Positions 29,513-37,991 of a stretch of 64,000 nt of DNA are shown here, in pieces. Numbering within the stretch: position 1 is the first letter of the stretch; the number at the start of each line of letters is the position of its first letter. Made by a program: the position numbers and the translations under genes. The notes under the pieces were generated by a model that ran no database searches, had not been told where the DNA came from, and saw only the letters and a list, made by a program, of their open reading frames with translations. This DNA is from Candidatus Kosakonia sp. 282A-S69 (GTDB taxonomy: Bacteria; Pseudomonadota; Gammaproteobacteria; Enterobacterales; Enterobacteriaceae): positions 740,729 through 804,728 of the forward strand of contig NZ_JAROAU010000003.1 in the NCBI RefSeq assembly GCF_029433855.1. Direction: 5' to 3'.

Positions 29513-30529
29513 ATGATGAAAGCAGTCACACTTAACGCGCCGGGCGGCCTGCAAAACATTACCGTCTCAGATATCGCCGATCCGGGCAGACCCGGCAAGG
29601 GTGAAATTCGGGTTGCGATTAAAGCCAGCTCGCTGAACTTTCATGATTTGATTGTTGCCAGCGGCCAGTTCCCGACGGAGGATGGCCGCATTCTGCTGTC
29701 CGATGGCGCGGGCGTGGTCGAAGAGGTGGGTGAGGGCGTTGAAGGCTTTGCCGTGGGCGATTGCGTGGTCTCCACCTTTTTCCCCATCTGGCTGGCAGGC
29801 AAGCCGGGGCCTGAGGTGAGCGGCTTTGCTCATACCCCCGGTGACGGCGTTGACGGCATGGCAAGCGAATACGTTGTCCGCTCGCAAAACGCCTTTACCC
29901 GTGCGCCACAGGGATGGAGTCACAAAGAGGCTGCGACCATCACCACCTCAGCGCTGACCGCCTGGCGGGCGCTGGTGGTGGATGGCAACCTGAAAGCGGG
30001 CGAGACGGTGCTGGTGCAGGGCACCGGCGGTGTCTCTATCGCCGCGCTGCAAATTGCAAAAGCGATGGGGGCTAACGTCATCGCCACCTCCTCTTCCGAT
30101 AAGAAGCTCGACGTTGTGCGCGAACTGGGCGCGGATGAGACCATCAACTACAAAACCACGCCGGAATGGGGAGATAAAGTGCTTGAGCTGACCCAGGGGT
30201 TTGGCGTCGATCACGTGGTGGAAGTAGGCGGCCCGGCCACCCTGAAAGAGTCGCTGAAAGCCGTCAAAGTCGGCGGGCATATCGCGCAGATTGGTATTCT
30301 TTCCGGCGATGAGGCCAGCGTGTCGGTGCTCTCTCTGCTGGCGAAACAGGTGCAGATCAAAGGGGTGATTGTCGCAAGCCGCCAGGATCAGATCGATTTT
30401 GTTAAAGCGCTGGAAGTGATGAAGCAAAAGCCAATTATCGATCGCACCTTCAGCTATGAGGCGTTGAGCGAAGCTTTTGCGTACCTGCAAAGCGGCGCCC
30501 ACCTGGGGAAAATCTGCGTCGAGTGGTAA
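29513..30529 (+). CDS. Zinc-independent alcohol dehydrogenase / quinone oxidoreductase (MDR superfamily)
   Basis: A 338-residue medium-chain reductase. The GroES-like domain (1-125) lacks the structural zinc cysteines, and the Rossmann domain has QGTGGVSIAALQIAKAMGAN for NAD(P)H. It probably reduces quinones or enones. AGGAG precedes two adjacent ATG codons (29513, 29516); spacing favours the second by a little. Convergent with the AraC gene. No operon partner. Confidence 0.88.
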   Translation: MMKAVTLNAPGGLQNITVSDIADPGRPGKGEIRVAIKASSLNFHDLIVASGQFPTEDGRILLSDGAGVVEEVGEGVEGFAVGDCVVSTFFPIWLAGKPGPEVSGFAHTPGDGVDGMASEYVVRSQNAFTRAPQGWSHKEAATITTSALTAWRALVVDGNLKAGETVLVQGTGGVSIAALQIAKAMGANVIATSSSDKKLDVVRELGADETINYKTTPEWGDKVLELTQGFGVDHVVEVGGPATLKESLKAVKVGGHIAQIGILSGDEASVSVLSLLAKQVQIKGVIVASRQDQIDFVKALEVMKQKPIIDRTFSYEALSEAFAYLQSGAHLGKICVEW

Positions 30530-30568
30530 CCGGCAGGGCGGTAGGGTGTGGGCCCTTACCGCCACCTT

Positions 30569-31342
30569 TCACGGGTTATACCGCCCCGGCGTCGTGCCAA
30601 AGACCCGGCTAAAGAGGGCGATAAACGCGCTCACATTGTCATAGCCCAGATCCAGCGCAATCGCCGTTACCGGCTTACCCGCCGCCAGAAGTTCAAGCGC
30701 CCGCAGTAACCGCACCCGCTGTCGCCATTCGCTAAAACTGCATCCCGTTTCCGCACGAAATCGCCGCGAAAGCGTGCGGGGTGAGATGCCCGCCCAGGCG
30801 GCCCACGCCTCCAGCCTGCGACCATCAGCCGGGCGAGCGGTAAGCGCATGCGCGATCCTGATTAGACGCGGATCCTGCGGCATGGGCAGACCAAGATCTA
30901 CCTCAGGCAGCGCGCCGATCTCATCAATAATCACCCCCGCCAGACGTTCCTGCGATGGCGTGAGCGTCATCGCTTCAAAGCCCGCCGCGCGGGTTACCGC
31001 TTCGCGTAGCAGGCCGGACATTGCAAGCGTGCAGGGTTTATTGGGCAAGAGAGTACAGGCTGCCGCCGCGATATAAACGCTCCAGCCGGAGTAGGGGCCA
31101 TGTGACGTTAAACCGTGCGAAATGCCTGGCGGTATCCAGACTGCGTGTGTGGCGGGCACTACCCAGCGGCTACTTCCGGCGTCGACCGTGAGCAGCCCCC
31201 GCTCGGCACCGAGGAGTTGCCCGCGAGCGTGGTGATGACGCGGCGTTTCGCGCATTGCCTCTGACTGGCGCATCACCGCCCAGAGCGTCGGACCCTCTAC
31301 ATTGCTGGCCAGGGAATAAGGAATCAGCGGTTCATTCATCAT
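30569..31342 (-). CDS. AraC-family regulator with N-terminal cupin
   Basis: A 257-residue regulator. The N-terminal cupin (about 25-110) has RHHHARGQLL and VWIPPGISHGL; the C-terminal AraC domain (about 165-257) has AAWAGISPRTLSRRFRAETG and LGYDNVSAFIALFSRVFG. I start at the ATG at 31342 with AGG seven bases upstream; 35 further residues in the long frame would run across the divergent promoter. Faces the NTF2-like gene 92 bp away, its likely target. Confidence 0.88.
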   Translation of the reverse strand: MMNEPLIPYSLASNVEGPTLWAVMRQSEAMRETPRHHHARGQLLGAERGLLTVDAGSSRWVVPATHAVWIPPGISHGLTSHGPYSGWSVYIAAAACTLLPNKPCTLAMSGLLREAVTRAAGFEAMTLTPSQERLAGVIIDEIGALPEVDLGLPMPQDPRLIRIAHALTARPADGRRLEAWAAWAGISPRTLSRRFRAETGCSFSEWRQRVRLLRALELLAAGKPVTAIALDLGYDNVSAFIALFSRVFGTTPGRYNP

Positions 31343-31434
31343 TTGGCGCCTGAAGCGTATTGATTGTCTTTTATAGCGTACCGACGCCAGTGGGTCGACG
31401 GTAAGATCCTCATCACACTGACTGAGGAGCAGAG

Positions 31435-31827
31435 ATGCAAATGACAACTATCGTCGCCGTTCTGGATGACATCATCAACCAGCAGCAACTGCCGCTCGAA
31501 GAGGTGATCGAGCGCTACTTTAACCCCCACTATCGTCAGCGCACCAATGGCGACTGGGAAGATCGCGAGGGGTTTGCACAACATGCCCGCAAGCTTCGGG
31601 AGATAAGCGCGGGGGCGAAAATTGAGGTGCTGGATGAGCTGCGCGCGGGGCTGCTATACGCTACCCGCCACCGCGTTTTGTGTACTAAGCGCGACGGATC
31701 AGAGGTGCTTATGGAGGTGTATATGTTTGCCGAGCTGGATGAAGCCGGTCGTTTTCTGCGTATTGAAGAGACGACGCTGATGCTCAAAGGGAGCGAGGGC
31801 GATCGCCATCTGGGTAGCGCCAAATAG
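31435..31827 (+). CDS. Small NTF2/SnoaL-like protein
   Basis: A 130-residue soluble protein with the pattern of the NTF2-like fold: an N-terminal helix (LDDIINQQQLPLEEVIERYF), an HYRQRTNGDW loop and four late strands (VLMEVYMFAELDEAGRFLRI). GGAG precedes the ATG. It stands opposite the AraC gene and is the second NTF2-fold protein in 6 kb. The function is unknown; such proteins are often small-ligand binders or isomerases. A hairpin without T-tract (31840-31871) follows. Confidence 0.75.
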   Translation: MQMTTIVAVLDDIINQQQLPLEEVIERYFNPHYRQRTNGDWEDREGFAQHARKLREISAGAKIEVLDELRAGLLYATRHRVLCTKRDGSEVLMEVYMFAELDEAGRFLRIEETTLMLKGSEGDRHLGSAK

Positions 31828-31977
31828 CGGTCTTTGAAACACCCGCTGCGCTGGCTTAGCGGCAGTGGGTGCTGAATGGTGATTTCCATGACATCAAATG
31901 CTTATGCATAAGCCTTTCAGGATAAAGGCCGTGCTGGAGAGATTTTTTAAGTCTGACCAGTAATAACACCAGAACTA

Positions 31978-32388
31978 TCAGGCTGGGTTATCTGTTTCCG
32001 GGTGCCAGGGATGGCATACGCAGGCCAGCTTGTGCCCCTCGGGATCGCGCAAATAGGCAACATAGAAATCCGGCCCGTAGGCTTCTCTGAGACCGGGCGC
32101 GCCCTCATCGCTACCGCCATTTTCCAGCCCCGCGGCATGGAATTGCCGTACCTGTTCTGCGCTGCTTGCGCGGAAGGAAAACAGGGTCCCGTTTCCCGCC
32201 GTCGCCCTTTTCTTATCGAACGGTGGGCAGATGCAAAAACTAAAACCCTGGTCTGGCGGCTCGCCCCACATCGCCCAGGCCTCACTCCACGCAGGCGTGC
32301 GCGGCACGCCCAGCACGCCAAAAATGGCGTCATAGAAACGCGTCATCGACGGGAAATCGTTGCTGCCTATTGTGGTGTACATCAGCAT
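31978..32388 (-). CDS. VOC/glyoxalase-superfamily protein
   Basis: A 136-residue single-unit vicinal-oxygen-chelate protein beginning MLMYTTIGSNDFPSMTRFYD, with the late strand YVAYLRDPEGHKLACVCH. The E/H metal ligand pattern is partly visible (H in DPEGHK). Substrate unknown. AGGAG lies six bases before the ATG. It is 39 bp downstream of the DinB-like gene and probably cotranscribed with it. Confidence 0.82.
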   Translation of the reverse strand: MLMYTTIGSNDFPSMTRFYDAIFGVLGVPRTPAWSEAWAMWGEPPDQGFSFCICPPFDKKRATAGNGTLFSFRASSAEQVRQFHAAGLENGGSDEGAPGLREAYGPDFYVAYLRDPEGHKLACVCHPWHPETDNPA

Positions 32389-32427
32389 GGTTGGCTCCTG
32401 GCTCGCTTGCAGAAAAAAGTGCAGTCG

Positions 32428-32916
32428 TCAGTGATGATGATCGCGCAGAAAAACGGTCAACACATCCTTTGGCGCGACGCCGCCGCACTCGGAAATCATC
32501 CAGCCGACCGCGCCGCGATGATAGGTGCCATGGAACAGCACATGGTTGAGCATATCGATGGCGCGCATCTCGCCGTCACCGCCGTCGACAAAACGAAAGG
32601 TAATCACTTTTTCAAGATCGAATGAGGAGAGGGCATCCACATACTGGATGTACCACGCCGTCGAGTCTGCCATCTTCACTTCAAGCTCATCCAGAGTGGG
32701 CGTTTCCGGCGTATTTAGCGCGGTGTAACCATGCTGCTGGCCGGTAAGGTTGGCTTTGAAAATCGTGTCGACGACATAAATATGGTTCATCAACCTGATC
32801 ATCAGGTGGCGCTTTTGCCCATGCGCCGGTTCGTCGATCGTCTTGATGGCTTTCAGGGTTTCGCCATCCATCCAGCGCTTAAATTTCACCAGGGTAACCA
32901 GTGTGTCCTTATCCAT
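32428..32916 (-). CDS. DinB-superfamily protein
   Basis: A 162-residue four-helix-bundle protein. Putative metal ligands are the His in RLMNHIYVVD and the His residues of HVLFHGTYHRGAV, the DinB/YfiT pattern. I start at the ATG at 32916, which follows GGAGCGGAAG; the long frame adds 34 unlikely residues. Members include bacillithiol/mycothiol-dependent transferases, but the role in enterobacteria is unclear. Confidence 0.8.
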   Translation of the reverse strand: MDKDTLVTLVKFKRWMDGETLKAIKTIDEPAHGQKRHLMIRLMNHIYVVDTIFKANLTGQQHGYTALNTPETPTLDELEVKMADSTAWYIQYVDALSSFDLEKVITFRFVDGGDGEMRAIDMLNHVLFHGTYHRGAVGWMISECGGVAPKDVLTVFLRDHHH

Positions 32917-33301
32917 CTTCCGCTCCGCATATGACTGAAGCGCTATCTTACCTCGCATGGGCAGTTTGGCTGAGTGGATTCTTAAGCAAAAACCAGGGGG
33001 GCAGTCGGAAGTTGGCATCGGCGCGTTTTAGCAAGCAGCGCTGGTTAACATGCCAGAGAGGCCGGGGCGATCACGCTACCGGGTGAGTTTATAGCTGAAT
33101 CCAGTGAGGTGGCCCCTTTCTGGCCAAAGCGTCGGTTAATCTCCACATGTATGCGACTTACCGCAGATTTTTTTGCGAAGAGGCTGCCACTTCGCCTCCT
33201 CGCGACAGAATATTTTAGCCGTTAAGGTTTTTCTAAGCTTTCTCCGCCACACTGGTTTTATAAAGCGCACAAGGTTCAGGTGCCGTTGTCGGATTATAGT
33301 C

Positions 33302-33332
33302 GGCAGGAGATGATGTCCCCTGCCACTTTTTT
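33302..33332 (+). terminator. Orphan terminator-like hairpin
   Basis: GGCAGG and CCTGCC arms around a 11-base loop, followed by ACTTTTTT. No plus-strand gene ends upstream. A TATAAA at 33259-33264 could be a -10, which would give a short transcript of about 60 nt, but its -35 is poor. Confidence 0.4.
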
Positions 33333-33507
33333 AACCTCTTGTTGCCCACCCGCTTATTTTCGTAAAGCCTTTTTTATTTTTTATTGCCGGAAAATAATTA
33401 AAATTATCAATTTTTAACACCATCTTTAAAAATAGAAAAATATTTAACTCACCTTAAGATAATACTCATAAAACAGGGATGAATTTGCTGGTAGATTACC
33501 TTATAAA

Positions 33508-33529
33508 TATGTCGGACAACATCGACATA
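33508..33529. promoter_or_regulatory. Inverted repeat before the 71-residue gene
   Basis: TATGTCG-N8-CGACATA: perfect 7-bp arms, 67 bp before the ATG. Candidate operator; the binding protein is unknown. Confidence 0.45.
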
Positions 33530-33596
33530 CCTTGCCCACCACACTGCTCGCGCAGCGGGTAATTATCGGTGTGGCATCTACGCGGGAGGAGAGTGA

Positions 33597-33812
33597 ATGG
33601 ATATCATCAGTTCAGAACGTGTAAGTGAAGTCTATATGGTTATCGGACATGCGGTTTCATCATTAATTTCAGCGGGAAAACGCGTTGAAAAAGAGGGGAT
33701 CCTCGAGCAGCTGAAAGTTGCAAAAGCGCAGGCTGTGGATGGCATGAACGACGTGTATGAGTCCGCTATCCGCCTCGTCGCCAGCGAGGGCATTGCCGCC
33801 AGCGAGCAGTGA
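33597..33812 (+). CDS. Small helical protein, AriR/YmgB- or FumD-like
   Basis: A 71-residue acidic helical protein with GGGAGGAGAG before the ATG. The pattern VIGHAVSSLISAGKRV then GILEQL and a late Ala-Val helix resembles the core of E. coli AriR (VLGQAVTNLMLSGDNV and on) and, less so, FumD/YdhZ. These are tiny connector or biofilm-related proteins, often dimeric. Family assignment is by eye. A convergent LysR gene ends 39 bp downstream. Confidence 0.6.
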   Translation: MDIISSERVSEVYMVIGHAVSSLISAGKRVEKEGILEQLKVAKAQAVDGMNDVYESAIRLVASEGIAASEQ

Positions 33813-33851
33813 TTAACGGCGATGCTTTTGTTATTACACCTCCCGCTCGCC

Positions 33852-34727
33852 TCAGGTAGAGAACCAGCCGGCGGGATAGTATTGGCAGATAAACTCCACA
33901 AAAGCCTTCACTTTAGGGCTCTGCAACCGACGTGAGGTGTGCAGCACCCACAGCTCGGTGAGCGTATCCGCCTCTCCCCAGTTCATCAGTTCCCCCCTAT
34001 CAAGATAAGCGCTGACGATCGACTTCGGCACCATGGCCGCACCGGCACCTGCGAGAACCGCATCGCGGACGGTCAGCAGCGAGGAGAGGCGCATTACCGG
34101 CTGTGGCGTAAAGCGACGCTGACCCTTCTCTACGATCCAGTCACTCCCTTCGCGATGCGCTGACATGACCACGGCCGGGATCGTCTGCACGCTTTGCGCA
34201 TCCGCGACGGGCAGGCTAAGGGAAGGCGCGGCGACCAGTACCAGCTTGTCCCTGGCAAAACAGCGCCCCACCAGCGAACTGTTTTCCAGCGGGTTAATGC
34301 GGATCGCCACATCAAAGTGCTCTTCCACCAAATCGCTCATGCGGTTTTCCGCGACAACTTCAATAAAGATCTGCGGATAGCGACGGCGAAACTCCGCCAT
34401 CAGCCGCCCCAGCGCCAGCTGCGAAAAGAGCAGCGGGGCGGCAACGCGCAGCCATCCTGCGGGTGCAGCGGCATCTTCCCGCGCCGACTCAGCCGCTTCA
34501 TCAATTTCACGTATTGCACCCAGCGTGCGCGCCAGCAGGCGTTCGCCTGCTTCGGTGATCTTCAACTTTTGACCGCCGCGCTCCACCAGCCGCACGCCCA
34601 GCGCCTCTTCAAGATCGCTCAGCCTGCGTGAAAGGGTGGCTTTAGGCTTACCGCTGGCGCGGCTGGCGGCGCCAATCCCGCCAGCTGCCGCGATGAGATG
34701 AAACTCTTTTAAGGCGTTGATATCCAT
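33852..34727 (-). CDS. LysR-family regulator
   Basis: A 291-residue LysR protein, starting MDINALKEFHLIAAAGGIGA; the HTH includes GKPKATLSRRLSDLEEALG. The substrate domain ends in VKAFVEFICQYYPAGW. I take the ATG at 34727; the longer frame adds 51 residues that overlap the promoter. It faces the NmrA-like gene, 108 bp away, with an inverted repeat between them, and probably controls it. Confidence 0.88.
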   Translation of the reverse strand: MDINALKEFHLIAAAGGIGAASRASGKPKATLSRRLSDLEEALGVRLVERGGQKLKITEAGERLLARTLGAIREIDEAAESAREDAAAPAGWLRVAAPLLFSQLALGRLMAEFRRRYPQIFIEVVAENRMSDLVEEHFDVAIRINPLENSSLVGRCFARDKLVLVAAPSLSLPVADAQSVQTIPAVVMSAHREGSDWIVEKGQRRFTPQPVMRLSSLLTVRDAVLAGAGAAMVPKSIVSAYLDRGELMNWGEADTLTELWVLHTSRRLQSPKVKAFVEFICQYYPAGWFST

Positions 34728-34795
34728 TAGCTGTCTCATTTTTGGAACAGGTTGTGCAAATAATAGCGTCTTCCGGGCAAAAATGGATCGGGATA

Positions 34796-34820
34796 ATCTC
34801 TGGTTACACCCACCAGAGAT
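34796..34820. promoter_or_regulatory. Inverted repeat in the leader of the NmrA-like gene
   Basis: ATCTCTGG-N9-CCAGAGAT, perfect 8-bp arms ending 15 bp before the ATG and touching the GGAG ribosome site. It may be a regulator site or an RNA hairpin near the ribosome site. Confidence 0.5.
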
Positions 34821-34835
34821 AACGGAGTAAACATC

Positions 34836-35702
34836 ATGACTATTCTTGTTACCGGAGCGACCGGCCGCGTTGGCCGCCACGTTGTTGACCAGCTGCTTCG
34901 CCGCGGCGCTGACGTTCGCGTATTGACCCGCGATCCTGCAAAAGCCGGTTTTGCTGACAGTGTGGCGGTGGTTAAGGGCGATCTGCTCGACATCGACGCA
35001 CTGCGTGCTGCTTTTAGCGGCATCAGAACGCTGTTTTTACTCAATGCGGTTGCCGCTGACGAATATACCCAGACACTGATTACCCTCAATATTGCCAGGG
35101 AAGCTGGTGTCGAGCGCGTGGTTTATCTCTCTGTGTTCGGCGCGGACACTGCCGTCAATGTGCCGCATTTCGCGGTTAAATATGGCGCCGAGCGGATGCT
35201 TACCGCGTTGAACTTCAGCGCCACTATTCTGCGCCCCACCTACTTTATCGACAATGAGGTGATGATTAAGGAGGTGATGATTAACCACGGCGTGTACCCG
35301 ATGCCGATTGGCAGCCGCGGGCTGGCGATGGTTGATACGCGCGATATCGCCGAAGTGGCGGCCATCGAGCTGATTCGGCGCGACCAGGCGAGCGAGACGC
35401 TGCCCGTCGAGACGATTAATCTTGTTGGTCCGCATACGTTGACGGGTATGGAGGCGGCGGCAATCTGGCGCGATCTACTCGGGCGGGAGGTGATGTACGG
35501 CGGTGACAGCCCGGATGCTTTCGAAGCCAGTATGGCGGAATTTATGCCGAAATGGATGGCTTATGAAATGCGCCTGATGGCCGAGCGCTACGTCAGCCAC
35601 GGTATGATCCCACATGATGGCGACCGGGAGCGGCTAGTGGCGCTACTTGGTCGCCCGCTGCATACCTACCGCGACTTCGTGAAGGGGCTTGTCGCACAGT
35701 AA
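34836..35702 (+). CDS. NmrA-like NAD(P)H-binding oxidoreductase
   Basis: A 288-residue atypical short-chain dehydrogenase with the Rossmann motif TGATGRVGRHVVDQLLRRGA and no SDR Tyr-x3-Lys at the usual position, as in NmrA, YtfG/QOR2-like and azoreductase-like proteins. The phrase SATILRPTYFIDN is typical of the family. It may reduce quinones or act as a redox sensor. GGAG precedes the ATG. LysR-controlled by arrangement. Confidence 0.85.
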   Translation: MTILVTGATGRVGRHVVDQLLRRGADVRVLTRDPAKAGFADSVAVVKGDLLDIDALRAAFSGIRTLFLLNAVAADEYTQTLITLNIAREAGVERVVYLSVFGADTAVNVPHFAVKYGAERMLTALNFSATILRPTYFIDNEVMIKEVMINHGVYPMPIGSRGLAMVDTRDIAEVAAIELIRRDQASETLPVETINLVGPHTLTGMEAAAIWRDLLGREVMYGGDSPDAFEASMAEFMPKWMAYEMRLMAERYVSHGMIPHDGDRERLVALLGRPLHTYRDFVKGLVAQ

Positions 35703-35707
35703 CATGA

Positions 35708-35737
35708 GAAGGCCGATGCCTGCGCATCGGCCTTCTG
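35708..35737. terminator. Hairpin between NmrA-like and EthD genes
   Basis: Perfect 13-bp stem AGAAGGCCGATGC / GCATCGGCCTTCT with a CTGC loop, between convergent genes. It lacks a clear T-tract. Confidence 0.55.
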
Positions 35738-35746
35738 AGTTAGCCC

Positions 35747-36058
35747 TTAAAGCGCAACGGCGCGCGATTGGGCCGGTGTCAGATCGGTAAAGTGTGCCAC
35801 ATCGGCCATCACCTCTGGCGCTTCTGCTGAACTGAATGCCGTTTTCATGGCGTTCTCATCGCGGAAAATGCACTCGCAGATGGCGACGGTGCCCGTCTGC
35901 TCAATGGCCGGGAAGAAGGCGGCTGCGCTGAGCAAGCCATATTGCTGGAACGCTTTCATCACCAGCGGAATGTGATTATTAACGTAATAGTCCCGGTCGA
36001 AGCGGCTCTGCGCATCGCCGTAATAGGTGACATATAGCGTGAAAGTTGCGTTGCTCAT
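35747..36058 (-). CDS. EthD-domain protein
   Basis: A 103-residue dimeric alpha/beta-barrel protein with the EthD look: YVTYYGDAQSRFDRDYYVNNHIPLV then an Ala/Phe-rich helix (listed in parts to stay short: first strand FTLYVTYYG, helix motif YYVNNHIPL). EthD-type proteins accompany hydroxylation or polyketide-type reactions, but no partner enzyme other than the convergent NmrA-like gene lies near. Function unknown. Confidence 0.8.
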   Translation of the reverse strand: MSNATFTLYVTYYGDAQSRFDRDYYVNNHIPLVMKAFQQYGLLSAAAFFPAIEQTGTVAICECIFRDENAMKTAFSSAEAPEVMADVAHFTDLTPAQSRAVAL

Positions 36059-36174
36059 CGTATGACCTCTTTCATAACGGGTGTCTGTTTATTTAAGCCG
36101 CTGAAAGTGTAGCTGGCATTCGCCGGCTGCTAATATGCATTCCGCGCTGTTAAACCATTACAGAGACGAAAATT

Positions 36175-36624
36175 ATGCTAACGATTGAAGCGGGTATGCC
36201 CGTTCACTACCCGACCTTACTGAAAATCTGGGAGTCATCGGTGCGTGCCACGCACGATTTCTTACCGGAAGAGGAGATTCAGGCGCTGCGCCCGCTGTTA
36301 GAAAATCTCTATTTCCCCGGCGTCACGCTGTCGATGGCCCGGCTTGTTGCAGGCGGTGCCATCGTCGGCTTTGTCGGCGTCAGCGAAAAACGCATTGAGA
36401 TGCTGTTTGTCGATGCCGCACAGCGCGGAAAAGGCATCGGCAAAGCGCTTTTACACCACGCAATCGTACAGCAGGGCGCGGATGAGCTTGACGTCAATGA
36501 ACAGAATCCACAGGCGGTGAGCTTTTATCAACAGCAGGGCTTTAAGGTGGTGGGCCGCTCTGAGCAAGATGGTCAGGGCAGGCCCTATCCGCTTTTACAT
36601 ATGAAATTGCAGAGAATGAAATGA
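36175..36624 (+). CDS. GNAT N-acetyltransferase, YjaB-like
   Basis: A 149-residue acetyltransferase. The acetyl-CoA motif is RGKGIGKALLHHAI and the C-terminal block DVNEQNPQAVSFYQQQGFKV matches E. coli YjaB, which also has VNEQNEQAVGFY and ends GKPYPLL like the GRPYPLL here. Substrate unknown. Single gene. Confidence 0.85.
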   Translation: MLTIEAGMPVHYPTLLKIWESSVRATHDFLPEEEIQALRPLLENLYFPGVTLSMARLVAGGAIVGFVGVSEKRIEMLFVDAAQRGKGIGKALLHHAIVQQGADELDVNEQNPQAVSFYQQQGFKVVGRSEQDGQGRPYPLLHMKLQRMK

Positions 36625-36647
36625 GTCCTGAACGCGCCAGCCGCTAA

Positions 36648-37067
36648 TTACGCGATGTACTGGCTAAAGCGCAGCAGGTAACCATCCGGATCCTGCACCA
36701 GAAATTCTCTCTGGCAGGCTAAGGTTTCACCAGTGTGATAGTGATTATCCTGCAGCTGCCGATAAAGAGTGATGTTGCTTGCTGCCAGACGATTTAGCAC
36801 CGCCGCAATATCGTCCACTTCAATCTGAAAATTGACCCCGCGGCCTAATGGCGAGACCAGCTCTGCCGTATTCCAGCCCTGCGCATGATACTGCTCAATC
36901 ATCAGTTGCGCCTCACCGAGAGCGAGGTAGGCAAAGTCAGGATCGCTGCGTTTTATCATCACCCTGAAACCCAACACCTCGGTGTAAAAATACAGCGAGG
37001 TGGCAAAGTGGGTAACGGTAAGCTCTGGGACCATCCGGTTCCAGTAGGTTTCCTGAACCGCAGGCAT
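36648..37067 (-). CDS. VOC-family protein, bleomycin-resistance-like
   Basis: A 139-residue glyoxalase-fold protein: VPELTVTHFATSLYFYTEVL then FQIEVDDIAAVLNRL and QDPDGYLLRFSQY. Such proteins bind drugs such as bleomycin by dimer clefts, or act as dioxygenase-like enzymes. The ligand here is unknown. AAGGAG lies upstream. Downstream of the alpha/beta hydrolase on the same strand, gap 51 bp, so cotranscription is possible. Confidence 0.82.
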   Translation of the reverse strand: MPAVQETYWNRMVPELTVTHFATSLYFYTEVLGFRVMIKRSDPDFAYLALGEAQLMIEQYHAQGWNTAELVSPLGRGVNFQIEVDDIAAVLNRLAASNITLYRQLQDNHYHTGETLACQREFLVQDPDGYLLRFSQYIA

Positions 37068-37118
37068 GGTATCTCTCCTTGTTTAACTGGCGCGACGGGC
37101 AGTAACGCACGTTCTATA

Positions 37119-37856
37119 TCAAGTGTGCTGTTGAACGTGGCGAATAAAATCGTTTACCGCACTCAGCGTGGCACTCTCTGGATGGTTAACTTCACTCAGA
37201 TGATCGCCTTTACCGGCGAAAAGCGGTATGGCATAGCGGGTGGCTAATGCCGCCATCGAGGCGTAATAGGGATCCTCCTTGCCCGCCCACAGCCGCAGGG
37301 GGAGAGGGCAGGGGAAAAAGGCGTCCGCCTCCTGAGCGTGTTTTCTCAGTTCATTGAAAAAGTGCTCAGCCCCTTTTTCATCCTCCGCGGTGAGCGAGGC
37401 GGTGAGTTCCGGCGCGACTTGCCGGGCATAAGCGATAAACATCTCAAACGTGAGTTTGCCAACAGGCGTTTCAGGCAGGCCAGCTTCACAATCCCATCCC
37501 CCCAACACTACGGAGTGCAGACGCTCTGCGTGCGCATTTATCAACGCCATCGCCAGCCACGCACCGGCAGAGTAGCCGATGATATGCGCTTTTTCATGAC
37601 CCAACTCATTCATAAGATTGACGATGGCTAACGCCTGGCTCTGTTGCGTGTAGGCGGCCTGAGTATCAGGTTTATCGCTCGCCCCGTGGCCGGGCAGATC
37701 CGGACACACCACCTGAAAATGGGGACTTAACGCCGAGATGAAGCCGTTAGCCACCCAGCATCTGCTATCCATCAACAGACCATGAAGCATGATGACTAAC
37801 GGACCTTCTCCCTGCGTACGGTAAAACAGCCGCGGCGTTGCTGATGTATATGGCAT
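37119..37856 (-). CDS. Alpha/beta hydrolase
   Basis: A 245-residue cytosolic hydrolase. Oxyanion segment LHGLLMDSR, nucleophile elbow GYSAG, acid in AGKEDPYY and His in GKGDHLSEV form a complete triad. No signal peptide. Substrate unknown. First gene of a possible pair with the VOC protein. Confidence 0.85.
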   Translation of the reverse strand: MPYTSATPRLFYRTQGEGPLVIMLHGLLMDSRCWVANGFISALSPHFQVVCPDLPGHGASDKPDTQAAYTQQSQALAIVNLMNELGHEKAHIIGYSAGAWLAMALINAHAERLHSVVLGGWDCEAGLPETPVGKLTFEMFIAYARQVAPELTASLTAEDEKGAEHFFNELRKHAQEADAFFPCPLPLRLWAGKEDPYYASMAALATRYAIPLFAGKGDHLSEVNHPESATLSAVNDFIRHVQQHT

Positions 37857-37991
37857 AGGGATCCCTGTAATTTGAGCATTTATTCAATCAATGATTAACG
37901 CTATGTTCTAACATGGATAATCCTTTGAAAGGCAACAACAGGTGCGCAACCCCTAATATTGGCGAGGTCGTTGATCTGTAAACCGGGAGTA

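Larger units (their letters stand above)
32917..33596. other. 680-bp region without a recognised gene
   Basis: No credible reading frame on either strand. It becomes strongly AT-rich after 33350. It contains an isolated terminator-like hairpin (33302-33332) and an inverted repeat (33508-33529) before the next gene, both listed separately. Confidence 0.6.
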
